DNA of 64,000 nucleotides from Undibacterium cyanobacteriorum (GCF_031326225.1 NZ_CP133720.1:1426001-1490000), one strand, 5' to 3'; positions 1 through 10,005 are shown, counted from the stretch's first letter. Made by a program: numbers and translations. Notes: generated from the sequence alone by a model not told the origin.

Positions 1-32
1 TTTCTTGCACAAATTTATTCAAAGGTCGAACC

Positions 33-2462
33 ATGAGAATGACAAGAATCGGAGTGAGCTGGATCATCGCGGCAGTGATACTACAGTCGGGTTTCATGAT
101 GCAAACTCAAGCGCAAACCGCAGCTGCCGCTAGCAGCAAATTGAGCTTGGAAAAAATTATGTCCAATACGGATTGGATGGGGAATGCACCCGAGCGTTCT
201 TACTTCAGTGCCGATGGTAAAACCGTTTATTTCGTAAGGAAAGCAGACGGTAGTGAAGTGCGCGACGTGTATCGTGTTCCTGTCAACGGTGGCGTCCCCA
301 CTAAACTCAATGCTGCGGAGCTCGCCGTAGCGGAATCTGAATCCCGCTTTGTGAGCCCAGATCGAAGTCAAGTTGCTTGGATACGTAACGGCAATTTGTT
401 CCTCCTCAAGGATGGCAAGAAAACCCAAATGACGCGCACCGGTGACGTCGCCGGTCTGCTTGGCTTTATCAGTAATGAGCAGCTCGCCTTTCGCCAAGAT
501 GGCAAGATCAATAGCTTCAATCTGCGTACGGGCGAAACCAATACGCTGGTGAACTTGAAGAATGAAGATGATCCCGCAGCGAAGAAAGAGGCCGCAGATT
601 ATCTGAGCTTGCAGCAAACGCGTTTGTTCGACATTATCAAAAAACGCGACACCGATAAGAAAGATGCGGAGAAGCGTCAGCGCGACATCGCACAGCAAGC
701 GAGTAGTGCGCCGCAGCCGATTTATTTGGGCAAGGGTCGCGAGTTCCGTCAAATCAGTTTGTCTCCCGATGGTAAATATCTCGTTGTTAGTACCGCGACT
801 CCACGTAAGCCGGGTCGCAGCGATAAGATGCCACACTACGTGAGCGCTGATGGTTATGTGATGGTGCAAGATGTCCGTAGCAAAGTCGGAACCGGTGAAG
901 ATGCGAATGAGTTTGTATATGTGATCGACATCAGCGCAAATCAGGCGCACAAATTGAAATTCGATCAGTTAGCGGGTATTAATGAAGATCCGTTGTTGAG
1001 TTTAAAAATTGATGCGGCTAAACGTTTAGGGAAGCCAGAACCGAAAGCAGCTGTGCCACGCGCGATCTATCTCGGTTTCCGTGGTACGCAGTGGGCCGAC
1101 AATGGCCAGAAAGTCGCGTTACAACTTTTCAGTGCCGATAATAAAGACCGTTGGATTATTGAACTCAACACCACAAGCAAAGACAAGGCGCAATGGCAGT
1201 TGGTGCATCGCTTGACTGATCAAGCGTGGGTCAACGATAACGACTTCAATGAAATGCTGTATAGCCGCGATGGTAAGACCTTATGGTATTTGTCTGAGGA
1301 GTCTGGTTTTAGTCAGTTGTATCACTATCGTGATGGTCAATCGCAAGCAGTGACCAAGGGAAAATACGAGATGAGCCGCATAACGCTCACGCGTGATGGC
1401 CGTTGGATCTACTACCGCGCGAATAAAAAACATCCGGGTAAGTACGAGGTTTATCGCATAGGAACGGACGGGCAAAATGATCAGGCTTTAACCGATATGA
1501 ATGGCGGTATGGATTATGAATTGTCGCCGAATGAAGATCGTTTATTGTTGACGCATTCGACCATCACACGTCAGCCAGATTTATTCGTGCAAGCTGCGGC
1601 GCCGATGGCGAAGGCAACGCGTTTAACGGATTCGACATCGAAAGAATTTGCGGATATTAATTGGATCGTCCCCGATGTCGTAGCGGTGCCGTCTAAACAT
1701 GGCGCGGCGCCAATCTATTCGCGTGTGTATCAGGATAAAAGCAAACTCAGTGGACCGAGGCGTCCTGCAGTGATGTTTGTGCATGGCGCTGGTTATCTGC
1801 AAGCGGCGCATTATGGCTGGTCGAATTATTTCCGTGAAATGATGTTCCATAATCTCTTGGTGCAAGAGGGCTATGTGGTGATCGATATGGATTACCGTGC
1901 CTCTGCGGGTTATGGACGTGATTGGCGCAACGCGATTTACCAACGCATGGGAACGCCGGAGTTGGAAGACTATCTCGACGGCATTGATTGGCTGGTGGAA
2001 AACGCGAATGTTGATCGACAACGCGTTGGTATCTATGGCGGTTCCTACGGTGGTTTTATGACCTTTATGGCGATGTTCAAGACCGAAGCTTTTGCCGCAG
2101 GGGCAGCTTTACGTCCTGTGGCTGATTGGGCTCACTACAACCACGGTTACACCTCGAACATCTTGAATACACCGGATGTGGACCCTGAGGCTTATTTACG
2201 CAGCTCTCCGATTGAATTCGCGGCAGGCTTGAAGCGTCCTTTGTTGATTTGCTCTGGCGTACTTGATGACAATGTCTTTTTCCAAGACAGCGTGCGCATG
2301 GTGCAAAAACTGATTGAGTTAAAGAACCCGAACTTCGAGTTCGCTGTGTATCCGATTGAGGCGCATGGTTTCCGTGAACCGACTAGTTGGCTCGATGAAT
2401 ATCGTCGCATCTTCAAATTGATGGAGCGCGAAGTAAAAGGGCGAGAGCTTAGTAGTAAGTAG
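33..2462 (+). CDS. S9 family peptidase (prolyl oligopeptidase / DPP IV-like)
   Basis: Secreted serine peptidase of 809 residues, expected to cleave short peptides in the periplasm. The N-terminus is a signal peptide ending near AQA (about residue 28). Residues 30-560 hold WD40/PD40-like beta-propeller repeats (for example SPDGKYLV, SADGKTVYF). The C-terminal alpha/beta hydrolase has the nucleophile in GGSYGG (Ser671), the acid in GVLDDN (Asp745 or Asp746) and the His in EAHGF (His778), so the triad is complete. Length and domain order fit family S9. It stands alone and is followed by a strong terminator. Substrate specificity cannot be read from the sequence. Confidence 0.93.
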   Translation: MRMTRIGVSWIIAAVILQSGFMMQTQAQTAAAASSKLSLEKIMSNTDWMGNAPERSYFSADGKTVYFVRKADGSEVRDVYRVPVNGGVPTKLNAAELAVAESESRFVSPDRSQVAWIRNGNLFLLKDGKKTQMTRTGDVAGLLGFISNEQLAFRQDGKINSFNLRTGETNTLVNLKNEDDPAAKKEAADYLSLQQTRLFDIIKKRDTDKKDAEKRQRDIAQQASSAPQPIYLGKGREFRQISLSPDGKYLVVSTATPRKPGRSDKMPHYVSADGYVMVQDVRSKVGTGEDANEFVYVIDISANQAHKLKFDQLAGINEDPLLSLKIDAAKRLGKPEPKAAVPRAIYLGFRGTQWADNGQKVALQLFSADNKDRWIIELNTTSKDKAQWQLVHRLTDQAWVNDNDFNEMLYSRDGKTLWYLSEESGFSQLYHYRDGQSQAVTKGKYEMSRITLTRDGRWIYYRANKKHPGKYEVYRIGTDGQNDQALTDMNGGMDYELSPNEDRLLLTHSTITRQPDLFVQAAAPMAKATRLTDSTSKEFADINWIVPDVVAVPSKHGAAPIYSRVYQDKSKLSGPRRPAVMFVHGAGYLQAAHYGWSNYFREMMFHNLLVQEGYVVIDMDYRASAGYGRDWRNAIYQRMGTPELEDYLDGIDWLVENANVDRQRVGIYGGSYGGFMTFMAMFKTEAFAAGAALRPVADWAHYNHGYTSNILNTPDVDPEAYLRSSPIEFAAGLKRPLLICSGVLDDNVFFQDSVRMVQKLIELKNPNFEFAVYPIEAHGFREPTSWLDEYRRIFKLMEREVKGRELSSK

Positions 2463-2490
2463 TCTCCTCAAGATTTAATCGCACGCGAAG

Positions 2491-2528
2491 AAAGCGAGTT
2501 TGGCTGAGGCAGCCAACTCGCTTTTTTT
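2491..2528 (+). terminator. Rho-independent terminator after the S9 peptidase
   Basis: The arms AAAGCGAGTTTGGCTG and CAGCCAACTCGCTTT form a long stem with one bulged T and a tiny loop, followed by a run of seven T. It lies just after the peptidase stop. Because it would also cover a TTG at 2500 that is in frame with the next gene, it argues for the later ATG of that gene. Confidence 0.9.
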
Positions 2529-2613
2529 CGTTTTGCTGTTTTGCTGCTTTGTTTTTTCATTTAACATCGATCGCAAATCGGCGACAATAATCTTTTGCAC
2601 AGAATGTTTGCGT

Positions 2614-3888
2614 ATGCACCAAACCTATTACCAAGCGAGCCTTGAATCCAATGCATCGCCATCCTATCCCTCTTTGGAAAACAAACAGGAAGTCCAAGTC
2701 TGTATTATTGGAGCAGGTTTTGCGGGGCTGGCGACCGCTTTAGGATTGCTCGAGCGAGGTGTTCATAGCGTCGCGATATTAGAATCTGAGACGGTCGGTC
2801 ATGGCGCTTCAGGCCGCAATGGTGGCTTTGTGTTTGGTGGTTTTAGTTTGGACAACCGTGAATTGGTAAAACAACTCGGAAAACCCAAAGCGAAAGCTCT
2901 CTATCAACTGACTTTGGATGCAGTGCAGTTGATCAGTCAACGTATCACTCAATATCACATCGAGTGCGATAAAAATGAAGAAGGCGTGTTGCTGGCCAAT
3001 TGGTTCGACGACGATCAACTTCTTTTGGACCAGCAAAGAATGATGCAGGATGAGTTTGATGTGGAGTGGGACTTCATCTCGCGCGAAGACTTGCAGCAGC
3101 GCTTACTCTCGAAGCGCTATTTCGGTGCTTTGCATGAAAAGAATGCGTTTCACTTCCATCCTTTGAAATACGCGCGTGGCTTGGCACGGGCAATTGAACA
3201 AAAAGGAGGGCAGCTTTACGAACATTCGCGTGTCACTCGTATCGAAGACCTCGGAAGTCTGAAATGCGTACACACGAATTCTGGAGGGCGGATTCAAGCG
3301 CAACATGTGGTGATCTGCTGTGGTGGTTATATCGAGGGTTTAGTGCCACGCTTGAGCCGCGCTGTTTTACCGATCGCGACTTATGTGATGGCGACTGAAG
3401 CCTTGGGGGCGCGTTTGCAGTCGGCCATGCGAACTGGCGCCGCAGTGTATGACACGCGTTTTGCGTTTGACTACTATCGACCATTACACGATACCCGTTT
3501 ATTGTGGGGCGGTCGGATATCGATCGCAGAGCGCACACCACAACAGGTGCAAGCTTTATTGTACGAAGATATGTTGAAGGTGTATCCGCAACTTCGAGAC
3601 GTCAAAGTGGAATACGCTTGGAGCGGCTTAATGAGTTATGGTCGGCATAAGATGCCGCAGTTAGGGCGTTTGGAAAATGGATTGTGGTATGGGTTGGGTT
3701 TTGGCGGACATGGAGTTGCGCCAACCACACTAGCCGGAGAAGTTTTAGCACAGGCCATCGCGCATGATCAGGCTTTACCACCAGGTTTTGAACACTATGG
3801 CCTACCGAGTACATTCGGCAGTTTAGGGCTGCTCGGCGCACAATTGACGTATTGGTATTACGAGTTGCGCGACTATTTGAAACAGTGA
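2614..3888 (+). CDS. FAD-dependent oxidoreductase (DAO family, PuuB-like)
   Basis: Flavoprotein amine or D-amino-acid oxidase of 424 residues, closest in style to gamma-glutamylputrescine oxidoreductase (PuuB). The dinucleotide-binding motif GAGFAG lies at residues 33-38, the second FAD contact GASGRNGGF follows, and the family C-terminal motif GLGFGGHGVAPTT is present. The frame is open further upstream from a TTG at 2500, but that codon lies inside the terminator of the preceding gene, so the ATG at 2614 is preferred. No polyamine genes are adjacent, so the substrate is open: a putrescine derivative, sarcosine/glycine or a D-amino acid. Predicted to be cytoplasmic. Confidence 0.88.
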   Translation: MHQTYYQASLESNASPSYPSLENKQEVQVCIIGAGFAGLATALGLLERGVHSVAILESETVGHGASGRNGGFVFGGFSLDNRELVKQLGKPKAKALYQLTLDAVQLISQRITQYHIECDKNEEGVLLANWFDDDQLLLDQQRMMQDEFDVEWDFISREDLQQRLLSKRYFGALHEKNAFHFHPLKYARGLARAIEQKGGQLYEHSRVTRIEDLGSLKCVHTNSGGRIQAQHVVICCGGYIEGLVPRLSRAVLPIATYVMATEALGARLQSAMRTGAAVYDTRFAFDYYRPLHDTRLLWGGRISIAERTPQQVQALLYEDMLKVYPQLRDVKVEYAWSGLMSYGRHKMPQLGRLENGLWYGLGFGGHGVAPTTLAGEVLAQAIAHDQALPPGFEHYGLPSTFGSLGLLGAQLTYWYYELRDYLKQ

Positions 3889-4104
3889 TGTAAAGCGAGC
3901 ACGCCAGAACAGGAGAGCGATAGAAAAAAACGACTGGATACTTAGGCTTATCCAAAAAAACTATTAAAGGAAAATTTCCGCGATCCGTTATCGAAGAAAT
4001 CGGAGAAGTATGGTCGACGTCGATTCGCCACGTCGGCTTGTCGGTCGCTTGGTGAAGTGATTGGCAAGCTACTTCGTCTGATCCTCTTTGTTGTTGGAGC
4101 CCCT

Positions 4105-5244
4105 ATGAAGATCGCGTCGTCTGAGGTGCAGATGAGTTCTGCGTCCTCCTCATCTACTTCCATCATTGAGCAGCAATCATTGAAGCTCAGTCGCCTTACT
4201 CCAGTGCAGTTAAACCCTTTGGAGAAAAATGCGACGGGTGCTGCTTCCAACGCAAACACGGTAGCGCGAACGACAACCGTGGACTTGTCTCGTTTGGCTC
4301 AGTTCTTACAAGAGCTTGATTCCACCGTGGCCCAGCAGGCGCCAGTCCCAGAATCCGTGCCGACCAATGAAACTACCGAGTCACTCGATGAGGCGGAAAA
4401 TGATCCTAAGGTTCAGCTGATTAAGACCTTGATCGAATACATGCTTGGCAAAGGAATTAATTTGTTTGCCGGTTGGCGTCAGCGTGTTGATAACTGTGAA
4501 TGCCAAGGGGAGAAAGCGGTCGCGCAAGCACAGTCTCAAGCTGCAGCGGGCGCGGCAACCGCATCGCGTCGACCATCTGAATGGCGTATTGAATATCATG
4601 CGCGTCGAAGCGTCGATGTTCAGCAACAGACTTCTTTTCAAGCGAAGGGGCAGTTGCAAACCAGTGATGGGCGCAGTATTCAATTTGATTTGAGTTTTGA
4701 AATGCAGAGCCAAACGCATAGTGAGACTTCGGTTGATGTTTCCTCGATTGCCGTTAAAAAAGTCGACCCTTTAATGCTGAGTTTTGGATATGGCCCTATC
4801 GCTTTAAGTGACAAGAAATATGCTTTTGATCTGAATGCCGATGGCGAAAAAGAGCAGATCTCTTTTGCCACTAATGCCGCTATGTTGGCGCTCGATAAGA
4901 ATCACAATGGAAAAATTGATGATGGCAAAGAATTGTTCGGACCGAATACGAATAATGGATTTCAAGAACTTGCCGTGTATGACGTCGATCATAATGGTTG
5001 GATCGACGAAAGCGATCCGGTGTATGAACAGCTTCGCCTATGGTCGAAAGATGCCACAGGGAAGGATCAGATGCTCAGTCTTAAGCAGGCACAGGTCGGG
5101 GCGCTTAGCCTTACCAATGTGGCTAGTCGGTTCACTATCACGGGATCACAACAACAAGCACTAGGGCAACTCGCCGCGAGTGGACTGTGGTTGTCAGAGG
5201 CAGGGCAGGCACATCGATTGCAGCAAATTGATCTTTTAGCCTAG
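4105..5244 (+). CDS. EF-hand calcium-binding protein
   Basis: Protein of 379 residues with a Ser/Gln-rich N-terminus and no export signal. Three acidic loops follow: D242 in DLNADGEKE, a canonical EF-hand loop from D264 (DKNHNGKIDDGKE), and a second from D293 (DVDHNGWIDESD). The Asx/Gly/Ile spacing matches calcium-binding EF-hands. The start at 4105 is chosen because GGAG sits 5 bases upstream and the protein then begins MKIASSEVQ, a form common in this family in betaproteobacteria; the frame is open from a GTG at 4057. The role is unknown; calcium binding is inferred from the loops. It stands as a single gene. Confidence 0.8.
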   Translation: MKIASSEVQMSSASSSSTSIIEQQSLKLSRLTPVQLNPLEKNATGAASNANTVARTTTVDLSRLAQFLQELDSTVAQQAPVPESVPTNETTESLDEAENDPKVQLIKTLIEYMLGKGINLFAGWRQRVDNCECQGEKAVAQAQSQAAAGAATASRRPSEWRIEYHARRSVDVQQQTSFQAKGQLQTSDGRSIQFDLSFEMQSQTHSETSVDVSSIAVKKVDPLMLSFGYGPIALSDKKYAFDLNADGEKEQISFATNAAMLALDKNHNGKIDDGKELFGPNTNNGFQELAVYDVDHNGWIDESDPVYEQLRLWSKDATGKDQMLSLKQAQVGALSLTNVASRFTITGSQQQALGQLAASGLWLSEAGQAHRLQQIDLLA

Positions 5245-5429
5245 GTCCTGCTTGATGAGATGATCGCGAATACACCTCGCGAACGCCAAATTTTATTCCT
5301 CCAAATTGTCATTTCATGCGGCATTTTTGCGCGCTCATCGCTTTCCTCATTGACGCTTCACCTTGCGCACTTGATACTGAAGCCCTGTCCGAAATCGCAG
5401 TACCAATTAATCCCGCAATGAGAGAGTGA

Positions 5430-7217
5430 ATGATGAAACGAAAAACCTTAGCACGAGCGATTCTGAGTGCTCTTGCCTTCAGCGCAGCTTGCAGTTTTGC
5501 GAGCGCACCGGCGTTTGCAGCAGAACAAGCCTGGGTAGCGAAAAGTAATGAAAATGCAAAAATTTTGCTGAATATCATGGGCAAATATGCGCCTGAAAAT
5601 GCGGGTTCGCTCGGTGTTGATGGCTTGGATGAACAGATCACTGATTTATCACGCGACACTTTTAATGTGCGTATGAAAGAAATGCGCGTTTTGATCGCTG
5701 AATATCAAAAACGTCTGCGCGCAGAAACTGATCCAAAGATTCGACAAGATTTGCAAATTTTGATTACTTCAGCTGAAGACAGTATTCGAAGCGAAGGTTT
5801 GAGCCGGAAATATTTTTTCCCCTACAACGATATTACGGGAATGATTTTTGGTGTGATACAGCAGACACTCGATCCACGGATTCCCAAAGAACGTCAGAAG
5901 ACGTTGTTGGTGCGATTGGAAAAATATGCGGGCATCGCCAAAGCGCATCGTCCTATCACAGAGTTGGCTAGAGAACGGATGTTTGAGCGCTTGAAACTTA
6001 ATCCAAAATTATTAGGCCCCTATAAGGGGGAGGTCGAGCAGGCTTTGAGCGATGCGCCTGCATTAATCTCAGGTATGAAAGAGTTGTTAGAAAAAAGTGA
6101 GTTAAAAGGTTGGGAAAAATCCTTCGCCGCATTAGAGCAGCAATTGAATGCCTACAATGCGATGATCAAAGCGGAAGTCTTGCCGCGTGCGCGTCAGGAT
6201 CATCGTTTGCCAGCCGAGGTTTATGCGGACAACTTGCATCAATTTGGGGTTGACATCGCACCAGAAGAATTGGTGAGCAAAGCCCTGACCTCATTTGCTG
6301 AAATTCGCAATCAAATGCAGATCACGGCGGGCATCATCGCCAAAGAACGAGGCTTGGTTGATGCTGACTATCGTGCGGTGATTCGCGAATTAAAGAAACA
6401 GCAAATCGCTAAAGAGCAAGTGATGCCATTGTATGAAAGTCGTTTGCAATCCATCGAAGCGTTAGTGCGGCAAAATAAAATTGTGAGTTTGCCAGAACGC
6501 AAAGCTAAGATTCGCTTGGCTACTGAAGCTGAGAACGCGCAACAGCCAGCCCCGCATATGAGCCCACCACGCTTGATCGGTAACACTGGTGAATATGGCG
6601 AATTTGTGTTGACCACGGCAATGCCTGCAGGTGCTTCTGGTAAGTCCATGGTGTTCGATGATTTCACACATGAAGGCGGTACTTGGACCTTGACGGCGCA
6701 TGAAGCACGTCCAGGGCACGAATTGCAGTTCGCTAAAATGATCGAAGCCGGTGTGTCGACGGCGCGTGCCGTGTTCGCCTTCAATAGCGTGAACGTTGAG
6801 GGTTGGGCGCTGTATGCGGAGGCAGAGATGCAGCCATTCGAACCGACCGATGGACAACTATTCGCACTGCAAGCACGCGCACATCGTGCAGCCCGTGCTT
6901 TCCTCGATCCTATGGTGAACTTAGGTCAAATCAGTCCTGAAGGCGTGAAGTCGTTTTTGATGGATGAAGTCGGTTTGTCCGAAGGTATGGCGACCCAAGA
7001 AATGCAACGTTATACTTTCCGCGCTCCGGGGCAAGCGACGTCTTATTTTTACGGCTACCAACGTTTGATGGAAACCCGCCAAGCTGCCGAAGTGAGCCTG
7101 CGTAAGAAGTTCGATCGACAAGCTTTTAATGACTTTGTCTTGGCGCAGGGTTTGGTGCCGTCTAAAGTATTGCGTCAAGCAGTGGAGCAAGAGTTCATTC
7201 CTGCGCACGCGAAATAG
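5430..7217 (+). CDS. DUF885 family protein, probable secreted metallopeptidase
   Basis: Exported protein of 595 residues with a clear signal peptide (cleavage near AFA, about residue 30). The DUF885 signature HEARPGHELQ begins at His424; it resembles a zinc-metallopeptidase motif (two His plus Glu) and is the likely metal site. Downstream NVEGWALYAE and the C-terminal YFYGY stretch are also typical of the family, and the length is normal. ATG is preceded by GAGAGAG. The preceding gene ends 185 bases upstream and a terminator follows, so it is probably monocistronic. Peptidase or carboxypeptidase activity is inferred; no substrate can be named. Confidence 0.9.
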   Translation: MMKRKTLARAILSALAFSAACSFASAPAFAAEQAWVAKSNENAKILLNIMGKYAPENAGSLGVDGLDEQITDLSRDTFNVRMKEMRVLIAEYQKRLRAETDPKIRQDLQILITSAEDSIRSEGLSRKYFFPYNDITGMIFGVIQQTLDPRIPKERQKTLLVRLEKYAGIAKAHRPITELARERMFERLKLNPKLLGPYKGEVEQALSDAPALISGMKELLEKSELKGWEKSFAALEQQLNAYNAMIKAEVLPRARQDHRLPAEVYADNLHQFGVDIAPEELVSKALTSFAEIRNQMQITAGIIAKERGLVDADYRAVIRELKKQQIAKEQVMPLYESRLQSIEALVRQNKIVSLPERKAKIRLATEAENAQQPAPHMSPPRLIGNTGEYGEFVLTTAMPAGASGKSMVFDDFTHEGGTWTLTAHEARPGHELQFAKMIEAGVSTARAVFAFNSVNVEGWALYAEAEMQPFEPTDGQLFALQARAHRAARAFLDPMVNLGQISPEGVKSFLMDEVGLSEGMATQEMQRYTFRAPGQATSYFYGYQRLMETRQAAEVSLRKKFDRQAFNDFVLAQGLVPSKVLRQAVEQEFIPAHAK

Positions 7218-7236
7218 TTTTTTTGTGAATCACCTT

Positions 7237-7272
7237 GGAACGTCTCTGGCAGCGGAGACGTTCCTTTTTTTT
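7237..7272 (+). terminator. Rho-independent terminator after the DUF885 gene
   Basis: GGAACGTCTC and GAGACGTTCC pair perfectly around a short loop and are followed by eight T. It separates the plus-strand DUF885 gene from the convergent small gene at 7307-7717. Confidence 0.93.
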
Positions 7273-7306
7273 GTGTGGTGCGTTCTAATTAGATCGATTC
7301 AGGCGA

Positions 7307-7717
7307 TCAATGTGGGCTTGTAGTGGAGCTCTGAGTAGCGCTTTGAGTTGATGCGAAATTAAACCGACTGTTGGCACTCGCGAGGCAGCCTTCTGCGCTG
7401 AGTTTCTTCTGTAGTTCCAGGATGGAGTTCATGTCCTCTGGTTTGAAGTCTCGCTCCGCACTCAGCGTTGCCAATTGTGCTTGCTTGGGATGCGGATTGA
7501 GTGCTATTCGATCAGTGCTAGAACTGAACAGCTGTTGGCAGCGTCCTAAGAGTTCAGCTCGATCAGATTCCATATAGAACTGCAAATGCAAGAGCTCGCC
7601 AGTCGGGTTTGCCTTGTTGGATGGCGAGAATGAGATCTTATCCTTTAGTTGATAAATTTTCACAGAATAAACTGCAATGCCTGAGAAACAGATTAGGAGC
7701 AAAATTCGTTTAAGCAT
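7307..7717 (-). CDS. Hypothetical membrane-anchored protein
   Basis: Protein of 136 residues with one N-terminal hydrophobic segment (MLKRILLLICFSGIAVYSVK), so either a signal anchor or an uncleaved signal. The rest is soluble, Ser/Gln-rich, with two Cys (Cys of LLGRCQQLF and of EGCLAS) that could pair in the periplasm. The ATG at 7717 is chosen because it begins directly at the hydrophobic segment; an in-frame TTG at 7750 would add 11 polar residues. No strong ribosome-binding site is visible. No family is recognised and neighbours give no hint. Confidence 0.6.
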   Translation of the reverse strand: MLKRILLLICFSGIAVYSVKIYQLKDKISFSPSNKANPTGELLHLQFYMESDRAELLGRCQQLFSSSTDRIALNPHPKQAQLATLSAERDFKPEDMNSILELQKKLSAEGCLASANSRFNFASTQSATQSSTTSPH

Positions 7718-7750
7718 AAGCGCATGAAAGTTTAAGCAGGACGGCAGCAA

Positions 7751-7993
7751 AACGTTGATTTGAAAGTTTTCAAAAAAGCTTTACAAAAAACTCTCTCAAA
7801 AAAACCGTTTGTCTGTGCGGATTCATTTTCTCAGTTATTTAAAAAAATGCTGCCGTAAAAATTGGTAAAAACAGACAAATACAAAATTTTCTTACCTCAC
7901 CAAAATCGAATTGGTGCATACTCGAATCATACCATTGATGCCCTTAACCAGATCACCAAACTGGACTCATCGTACTTGTCTTGGATGTGAATT
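7751..7993. other. AT-rich intergenic region
   Basis: About 240 bases between divergent genes (7307-7717 minus, 7994 plus), rich in A/T runs. It should carry both promoters, but no -10/-35 pair stands out. A short CACCAAAATCGAATTGGTG hairpin at about 7898-7917 is the only structure seen. Confidence 0.4.
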
Positions 7994-9343
7994 ATGGCGC
8001 CAAATGAATCAGCACCAGATCAGCACAGCACAGAGGCTGAGTCGCTCGCGAGCGTACGAGCAGAACTAGAGCGAACGAAGGCATGGCAAGCCCGCATATT
8101 GCAGGCGCTCGACCATTTGCAATCGGGACTGGTGATGTACGGACCCGACGACGTACTCGTCTTCTGTAATCGACGCTTCCGCGAAATTTATCCTGAAATA
8201 GCGGATATCTTGGTGCCCGGAACACCCTATAGTGAAATTGCGCGCACCTTTTATCAGCGTGAATTTCATCGTCGTACCGAAATGACCGAAGATGAATATG
8301 TCTCGACCCGCGTCAAACAACATCTCAATCCTGATGAATGCGATGACGAATATCTCATGGGACCAGAAACATGGATTCTCGCCTCTGATCGTAAGACGGC
8401 TGATGGTGGTGTGATTGGCTTTCGGCTCGACATTAGTGAACGTAAACGCGCAGAGAAGCTACTCGCAGAAACCGAGATGCGCGTGATGGCGGGCTTGGAA
8501 CAAAAAGTCAAAGAACGTACACAAGATTTACTACTGGCCAATCAGAATTTGGAACAGGCCTTAAGTGATTTGCGTGGTGCGCAGCGCCAATTAGTGCAAA
8601 GCGAAAAACTCGCATCCTTAGGTTTTCTGGTGGCGGGTGTTGCACATGAAATCAATACTCCGATTGGCAATGCCTTATTGGTCGGAACCTCTTTGCGCGA
8701 AGAGATCGATCATTTTAGCGAGCAATCGTCTCAGCGCGTGACACGCAGTTTGCTTGAGAAGCATATCGATTTCGTGACCAAAGGTAGTGACGTGTTGGTA
8801 TCGAATTTAAAACGAGCCGGTAAGCTGGTGCAAGGATTTAAACAACTAGCGCTTGATCGCGCAACCGAGCAGCGTCGTGAATTTGTTTTGGTTGAGGTTA
8901 TCGATGAAGTCTTGCTGGCAATGGGGCCCACCTTGAGGATGTCACCGTTTAAGTTAGACATTCAGGTGCCCGCTGATTTGACGATGGACAGTTATCCAGG
9001 ACCTCTGTCGCAGATCATCGTGAACTTTATCAATAACGCCTTAGTGCATGCTTTTGAAGGGCGCCAACAGGGTCATATGGTGCTCGATGCGAGCATTAAT
9101 CAAGACAAGCAGATCGAGATTGTATTCTCCGATGATGGATGTGGCATGTCAGAAGACGTGGCCAACCACGTCTTCGACCCTTTTTTTACGACAAAATTAG
9201 GACAAGGTGGAAATGGCTTAGGGATGCATATCGCCTATAACATCGTGACCCAGCTGCTGGGTGGCACAATCACCGTCGATACCGAAGTGGGACGCGGCAC
9301 AAGTTGGAGAATGACTTTTCCTAGAGTGCTGAAAAATACCTGA
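7994..9343 (+). CDS. PAS-domain sensor histidine kinase (orphan)
   Basis: Cytoplasmic kinase of 449 residues without membrane segments. Residues 30-150 form a PAS-like sensor domain (QSGLVMYGPDDVLVFCN), residues 150-205 a coiled-coil linker, then the H-box with His218 in AGVAHEINTP, the N-box with Asn347/348 in IIVNFINNAL, the G1 box DDGCGM (380-385), the F-box FDPFFTT (394-400) and the G2 box GQGGNGLGMH (403-412). All catalytic boxes are intact. The H-box resembles the HisKA-like kinases of the HK4/NtrB-like type. There is no response regulator beside it, so its partner must be encoded elsewhere. Signal unknown; a cytosolic ligand is likely. Confidence 0.93.
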   Translation: MAPNESAPDQHSTEAESLASVRAELERTKAWQARILQALDHLQSGLVMYGPDDVLVFCNRRFREIYPEIADILVPGTPYSEIARTFYQREFHRRTEMTEDEYVSTRVKQHLNPDECDDEYLMGPETWILASDRKTADGGVIGFRLDISERKRAEKLLAETEMRVMAGLEQKVKERTQDLLLANQNLEQALSDLRGAQRQLVQSEKLASLGFLVAGVAHEINTPIGNALLVGTSLREEIDHFSEQSSQRVTRSLLEKHIDFVTKGSDVLVSNLKRAGKLVQGFKQLALDRATEQRREFVLVEVIDEVLLAMGPTLRMSPFKLDIQVPADLTMDSYPGPLSQIIVNFINNALVHAFEGRQQGHMVLDASINQDKQIEIVFSDDGCGMSEDVANHVFDPFFTTKLGQGGNGLGMHIAYNIVTQLLGGTITVDTEVGRGTSWRMTFPRVLKNT

Positions 9344-9393
9344 AGGTACGGCCGAATGAATTAGCCAAGCCCACCAACAGGATCCTAGTTGTC

Positions 9394-10005
9394 TTAGTTG
9401 ACAGGCGAAATTGAAATCCGATATCGAGTTTGTTCGGGTTCGTTTCTGGGTTGGCTTGGAATTAACTTCAATTGATGCTCGATGATTTTCCGATCATTAG
9501 CTGAAATTCGTTCTGGGAACTGTTGATTGAGGTACACCCAAATTTCATTGTCGAGGGTTTCGCATTTGAGTACTGCGCGGCTCTTTATTGTGAAACGATG
9601 TGAATAATCAAGGTCATCTACTTCTTCATTGGGCGAATAGTTTTTTTTCAGGCGCCGTTGATCTTGATTCTGTTCGGATTCAAATTTTTTTGCTGGAATA
9701 TTGCAGGTTTCACGAAATAGGGTACGAAGGTCTTGACTTTGAACGGTGTTACATTGATACGCTCGATGCGAGAACGTCCAGCAGGTTTTTCCTACGTCTT
9801 TATGTTGTGCAATCGCTTGAATTTTCTTAATTGCACGATCATTTGGCTCTGCATTCTTTTCACCATTCTTGAGCGCGCACGGTTGGTCGGTGTAGGTTGC
9901 TTTGCCCTCTGCGTTAATACATTTGTGTAGCTGCCCTTGTGCTGTAGCACTACTAAAAGCGACTAATAAGACAGTCAATGAGAGAAAATTCGATAGCAAT
10001 TTCAT
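9394..10005 (-). CDS. DUF4124 domain-containing secreted protein
   Basis: Periplasmic protein of 203 residues. A signal peptide (cleavage near ATA, about residue 23) precedes the DUF4124 motif: HKCINAEGKATYTDQPC, in which two Cys frame the typical YTDxPC element. A charged middle and C-terminal region, with two more Cys pairs possible, follows. DUF4124 proteins are very common in betaproteobacteria and have no settled function. The gene converges on the histidine kinase gene with only 50 bases between stops. A GCGCTC-ATTA-GAGCGC hairpin at 10027-10042 lies just upstream of the start. Confidence 0.85.
   Translation of the reverse strand: MKLLSNFLSLTVLLVAFSSATAQGQLHKCINAEGKATYTDQPCALKNGEKNAEPNDRAIKKIQAIAQHKDVGKTCWTFSHRAYQCNTVQSQDLRTLFRETCNIPAKKFESEQNQDQRRLKKNYSPNEEVDDLDYSHRFTIKSRAVLKCETLDNEIWVYLNQQFPERISANDRKIIEHQLKLIPSQPRNEPEQTRYRISISPVN

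Noticed and set aside
81..950. Long open frame (289 codons) on the minus strand opposite the S9 peptidase
   Set aside because: It mirrors the codon pattern of the strongly supported plus-strand peptidase and has no domain or start signal.
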